A DNA stretch of 64,000 nucleotides from Rathayibacter sp. SD072. GTDB lineage: Bacteria; Actinomycetota; Actinomycetes; Actinomycetales; Microbacteriaceae. Shown piece after piece: positions 61,452 to 64,000 of this stretch. Location of the stretch: positions 124,001 to 188,000 of the forward strand of contig NZ_JADILJ010000001.1 of the NCBI RefSeq assembly GCF_017355185.1, in the 5' to 3' direction. A program made the translations under genes and the position numbers. The notes beneath the pieces were generated by a model. It had not been told where the DNA came from. It made no database searches and was given only the letters and a program-made list of their open reading frames with translations. Position 1 is the stretch's first letter. Each line of letters starts with the position of its first letter.

Positions 61452-62228
61452 TCAGCGACGCGGGTCGAGGACCGCGTCGACGACGACGACCGTCACGTTG
61501 TCGCGCCCGCCGGCCTGGACGGCGGCGCGCACGAGCCGGCGGGCGAGATCCGCGGAGCCGACCGCGCCGGAGTCGCGCTCGGCGAACAGCGCCGCGATGG
61601 CCTCGTCGGAGAGCTCCTTGGTCAGTCCGTCGGAGCACAGCAGATAGCTCGAGCGCGGCAGGACCGGCAGCGTCCAGACATCGGTCTCGACCTCGTCGTC
61701 GGCCCCCAGGGCGCGGGTGACGATGTTGCGGTCCGGGTGCGTCTCTGCGAGCTCTCGCGTCAGCAGACCCGCTGCGACCAGCTCCTGCACCGCCGAGTGG
61801 TCGACCGTGAGCTGCTCGAGACCGGCGCCGTCCCAGCGGTAGGCCCGGGAGTCGCCGACGTTGAAGAGCGCCCAGCGCGCCGGTCCCGTCGCGCCGGGCA
61901 GCACGAGGGTGAGCCCGGTGAGGGTCGTGCCGCAGACCTCTCCTCCGACGTCGAGGCCGCGGACCGCCGCGTTCGCCGCCTCGACGAGATCGAAGACCGC
62001 GTCCACCGGTCCGAGGGCGGAGGGGGCGTTCGCCCGGAGCGCGTCGACCGCGGTCGCACTGGCGAGGTCGCCGCGGGCGTGACCGCCCATGCCGTCGGCG
62101 ACCGCGAGGACGAGGTCGTCGGCGAGCAGGGCGTCCTCGTTGACGCGGCGCACGTTCCCGACGTCGGTGCTGCTGGTCACGCTCAGGTGGAGCACGCCCT
62201 GCGGCAGCTCGACCTCGAGGGGCGTCAT
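61452..62228 (-). CDS. PP2C family protein serine/threonine phosphatase
   Basis: 258 residues. Metal-binding motifs RRVNEDALL, AVADGMGGHARGD, FNVGDSRAYRW, LLCSDGLTKELS and GGRDNVTVVVV are all present, so the enzyme should be an active Mn2+/Mg2+ phosphatase. No membrane span, unlike the PstP of the dcw region. It follows terC by 7 nt and may need the same metal that TerC handles. Confidence 0.93.
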   Translation of the reverse strand: MTPLEVELPQGVLHLSVTSSTDVGNVRRVNEDALLADDLVLAVADGMGGHARGDLASATAVDALRANAPSALGPVDAVFDLVEAANAAVRGLDVGGEVCGTTLTGLTLVLPGATGPARWALFNVGDSRAYRWDGAGLEQLTVDHSAVQELVAAGLLTRELAETHPDRNIVTRALGADDEVETDVWTLPVLPRSSYLLCSDGLTKELSDEAIAALFAERDSGAVGSADLARRLVRAAVQAGGRDNVTVVVVDAVLDPRR

Positions 62229-62235
62229 CCGCGGG

Positions 62236-63279
62236 TCACTTCTCGTCGGAGGGACGCGTCGCCTCCGGGTCGTGCACGACCTCGGGGTGCCCGTCGTGCA
62301 GCTCGATGTGCGAGTGCTCGCGGCGCATCTTCACGAGGCTCGCGAGGGTCGCGACCGCCATGCTCACGATGATCACCGCGAGGGACGTCCAGGTGTCGAT
62401 GTCCCAGACCGGCACGGGCTCTCCGCCGTTGATGAAGGGGAGCTCGTTCTCGTGCAGGGCGTGCAGCACGAGCTTCACGCCGATGAAGGCGAGGATGAAC
62501 GCGATGCCGTACTTGAGGTACTCGAGCTTGTCGATGAGGCCGCCCAGCAGGAAGTAGAGCTGGCGGAGCCCCATCAGGGCGAAGATGTTCGCAGTGAACA
62601 CGATGAACGGGCTCTGCGTGATGCCGAAGATCGCGGGGATCGAGTCGAGCGCGAACAGCAGGTCGGTCGATCCGATCGCGAGGAAGACGATCAGCATCGG
62701 GGTGAAGTACTTCTTGCCGTCGATGACCGTGCGGACCTTCGAGCCGTCGAACGTGTCCGAGATGTTGACGCGGCGGCGGAGCAGGCGGATGAGCAGGTTG
62801 TCGGTGCCCTCGTTCTCGTCCTCCTTGCCGAACGCCTGGTTGTAGGCGGTGTAGACGAGGAACGCGCCGAAGAGGTAGAAGATCCAGCTGAAGCTCTCGA
62901 TCAGCTGCGCGCCGAGCAGGATGAAGATCCCCCGCAGGATCAGGGCGATGATGATGCCCACCATCAGCACCTCCTGCTGGTACTTCGGCGGCACCGCGAA
63001 GCGGCCCATGATGATGACGAAGACGAAGAGGTTGTCGATCGAGAGGCTGTACTCGGTCAGCCAGCCCGCGAGGAACTGCCCCGCGTGCTCGCCGTCGCCG
63101 AGGATCAGCATCAGCAGCGCGAAGATCAGCGCGAGGCTGACGTAGAAGGCGACCCAGAGGCTCGACTCCTTCAGGCTCGGCACGTGCGGCCGCTTGTAGA
63201 CGATCAGCAGGTCGGCGGCGAGGATCAGCGTCAGGCCGATGAAGGAGCCGACGACGAACCAGACGGGCAGATCGAGCAT
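62236..63279 (-). CDS. TerC family integral membrane protein
   Basis: 347 residues, eight or nine spans. LAGWLTEYSLSIDNLFVFVII and LAIGSTDLLFALDSIPAIFGIT each carry the acidic SxDNL/TDLxFAxDS motifs of TerC/Alx proteins, which export Mn2+ or protect against tellurite. The ATG is preceded by AAAGG. A 140-nt 5' leader may hold a metal riboswitch. Confidence 0.93.
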   Translation of the reverse strand: MLDLPVWFVVGSFIGLTLILAADLLIVYKRPHVPSLKESSLWVAFYVSLALIFALLMLILGDGEHAGQFLAGWLTEYSLSIDNLFVFVIIMGRFAVPPKYQQEVLMVGIIIALILRGIFILLGAQLIESFSWIFYLFGAFLVYTAYNQAFGKEDENEGTDNLLIRLLRRRVNISDTFDGSKVRTVIDGKKYFTPMLIVFLAIGSTDLLFALDSIPAIFGITQSPFIVFTANIFALMGLRQLYFLLGGLIDKLEYLKYGIAFILAFIGVKLVLHALHENELPFINGGEPVPVWDIDTWTSLAVIIVSMAVATLASLVKMRREHSHIELHDGHPEVVHDPEATRPSDEK

Positions 63280-63422
63280 GGGGGCCTTTCGGGAGGAGTG
63301 GGTGCGGCGGAGCGGATCCGACGGGCGGTCCTCGCGGGGACGGCCCGGAGCCCGCCCCTCCCGGAGCGCGCGGTGCGGCGTGATCGGAGGGAGCGGGAAG
63401 GCCGGAGTGCTCCCCTTCGCGG
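63280..63422 (-). promoter_or_regulatory. Structured terC 5' leader, candidate yybP-ykoY (Mn2+) riboswitch
   Basis: A TAGGAT -10 box (63433-63428) predicts transcription from about 63421, giving a leader of about 142 nt. It begins GCGAAGGGGAGCAC, close to the GGGGAGUA start of yybP-ykoY riboswitches, and GC-rich complementary segments follow. These riboswitches commonly precede TerC/Alx genes. The rest of the consensus could not be matched by eye. Confidence 0.4.
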
Positions 63423-63555
63423 ATGCGATCCTACCGTCGGTGCGGCGGGAGGGGGCGAGGACGTCGAGGCGGAGGCCGGGCCGCGGTGAACGAGACCGCG
63501 CGCAGGAGGAGCTCTCGAGGGCTCTCCGTCGCGGTCGACGTCCGTGCCGTTAACG

Positions 63556-63591
63556 CAGAAGAACCCCCGGCCTGAGCCGGGGGTTCTTCTG
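63556..63591 (-). terminator. tRNA-Glu terminator
   Basis: CAGAAGAACCCCCGG (63556-63570) and CCGGGGGTTCTTCTG (63577-63591) pair perfectly over 15 bp with a 6-nt loop, 9 nt beyond the encoded CCA of the tRNA. It also shields terC from tRNA transcription. Confidence 0.92.
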
Positions 63592-63603
63592 GTGTTGCCG
63601 TGG

Positions 63604-63676
63604 TGACCCCAGCGGGATTTGAACCCGCGTTACCGCCGTGAGAGGGCGACGTCCTAGGCCGCTAAACGATGGGGCC
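63604..63676 (-). tRNA. tRNA-Glu (anticodon CTC)
   Basis: Starts GGCCCCATCGTTTAGCGG and closes with the T arm GCGGGTTCAAATCCCGC and acceptor TGGGGTC plus A. The anticodon loop reads CCCTCTCA with anticodon CTC, decoding GAG, the dominant Glu codon here. The acceptor pairs over 7 bp with one G-T. CCA is encoded (63603-63601). Confidence 0.96.
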
Positions 63677-63695
63677 GCGTTTTTGCAACTCGAAG

Positions 63696-63725
63696 AGTGT
63701 TGCACACGGATCCGCATCGATGCAA
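63696..63725 (-). promoter_or_regulatory. Putative tRNA-Glu promoter
   Basis: TTGCAT (63725-63720) and AACACT (63701-63696) are separated by 18 bp on the minus strand, placing the transcription start about 13 nt before the mature tRNA. The -10 match is moderate. The rest of 63677-63929 holds no gene; a TACGCT at 63836-63841 could be the promoter of the plus-strand gene. Confidence 0.4.
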
Positions 63726-63929
63726 ATCGAGACGGCCGAGCGAGGGGCGTCCCCCTCCTGAGGCGCGGAACCGCGGTGCAATCCTCCGCTCTGACAGCCC
63801 CCCTCCGGGGCCGACCGCGAGGGGCGCCCGGCTCCTACGCTCGAGGTCCCCCCATCCGCTCCCCGGCGGGCGGACGACCCCCGAGTCCCCCACCCGCTCA
63901 GCGGGCGCACCACCCTGAGGAGCCGACAG

Positions 63930-64000
63930 ATGCCGATCCGCCAGCACCCCCGATCCCGACTCCTCGCCGCCGTCCTGGCCCTCGGAGTCGCCGCCGCCGC
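63930..64000 (+). CDS. N-terminus of a secreted protein (cut by the window edge)
   Basis: Only 23 codons are visible: a basic start (MPIRQHPRSR) followed by the hydrophobic run LLAAVLALGVAAAA, a Sec-type signal peptide. GAGGAG at 63917-63922 lies 7 nt before the ATG. The mature protein is outside the window, so no function can be given. Confidence 0.7.
   Translation, partial: MPIRQHPRSRLLAAVLALGVAAA

Noticed and set aside
1-64000. Mobile elements, CRISPR arrays, prophage or rRNA
   Set aside because: No transposase, integrase, regularly spaced repeats, phage genes or rRNA sequence were seen; the gene content and order are those of a stable core chromosome segment.

Overview
The window is high-GC chromosomal DNA from an actinobacterium, most likely a member of Microbacteriaceae. 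Nearly every gene is single-copy core or common accessory genome in an order familiar from that family: phoH/HIT/rsmE/dnaJ/hrcA, hemW/lepA, rpsT/holA/comEC/comEA/leuS, recG/coaD, and leuCD/murA/plsC/gpsA/ddl/thiL/rsmD. Other pointers are GTG and TTG starts, many start codons sitting 6-8 nt behind a TANNNT box (leaderless mRNAs), tight GTGA/ATGA gene overlaps, and a CIRCE operator in front of hrcA. I see no insertion sequence, prophage, CRISPR array or plasmid-type gene. The genus cannot be fixed from the sequence alone.

Layout. 1-3.7 kb: heat-shock and housekeeping operon (phoH fragment, HIT hydrolase, rsmE, dnaJ, hrcA) under a CIRCE element. 3.9-10 kb: small membrane protein, a palindromic interspersed repeat, hemW, DUF1990, lepA, GNAT, aminotransferase. 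10-17.7 kb: rpsT, then holA, comEC, comEA and leuS. 17.7-21 kb: pabB with a divergent class IV aminotransferase, a lipoprotein and a short AlkD-like protein. 21-26.7 kb: complete cydABDC cytochrome bd operon with a palindrome-rich upstream region. 27-28.4 kb: TetR regulator and DedA. 28.4-31.6 kb: osmoprotectant ABC transporter. 31.8-36.5 kb: TetR, SRAP, App1-like phosphatase, YceI, MFS exporter. 36.6-40.7 kb: class A PBP coupled to a nuclease, and pabC. 40.7-42.7 kb: F420 genes cofC and cofE, and coaD. 42.7-49.5 kb: recG and the MoxR/DUF58/transglutaminase set. 49.6-57 kb: rsmD, thiL, DUF3515, GntR, ddl, gpsA, plsC and an ABC-2 exporter. 57-60.8 kb: murA, leuD and leuC behind a leucine-rich leader peptide. 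60.8-64 kb: DUF6584-like protein, PP2C phosphatase, TerC, tRNA-Glu(CTC), and the first codons of a secreted protein.

Functional themes: envelope building (PBP1, MurA, Ddl, PlsC, GpsA), respiration under low oxygen (cydABDC), osmoprotection, folate and F420 cofactors, translation and rRNA modification (RsmE, RsmD, LepA, S20, LeuS), and DNA transactions (HolA, RecG, ComEA/EC, SRAP, AlkD-like).

No unambiguous new multigene system is visible. The most rewarding signals are regulatory or structural: a leaderless 16-residue Leu-rich leader peptide with an overlapping 10-bp hairpin before leuCD; a structured leader before terC that may be a manganese (yybP-ykoY type) riboswitch; paired palindromes 21 bp apart plus a 12-bp palindrome upstream of cydA; divergent leaderless genes sharing interleaved -10 boxes; a comEC frame that never meets its own stop and stays open through holA; a gpsA tail overlapping ddl by 104 nt; and a PBP translationally coupled to a nuclease with no signal peptide.
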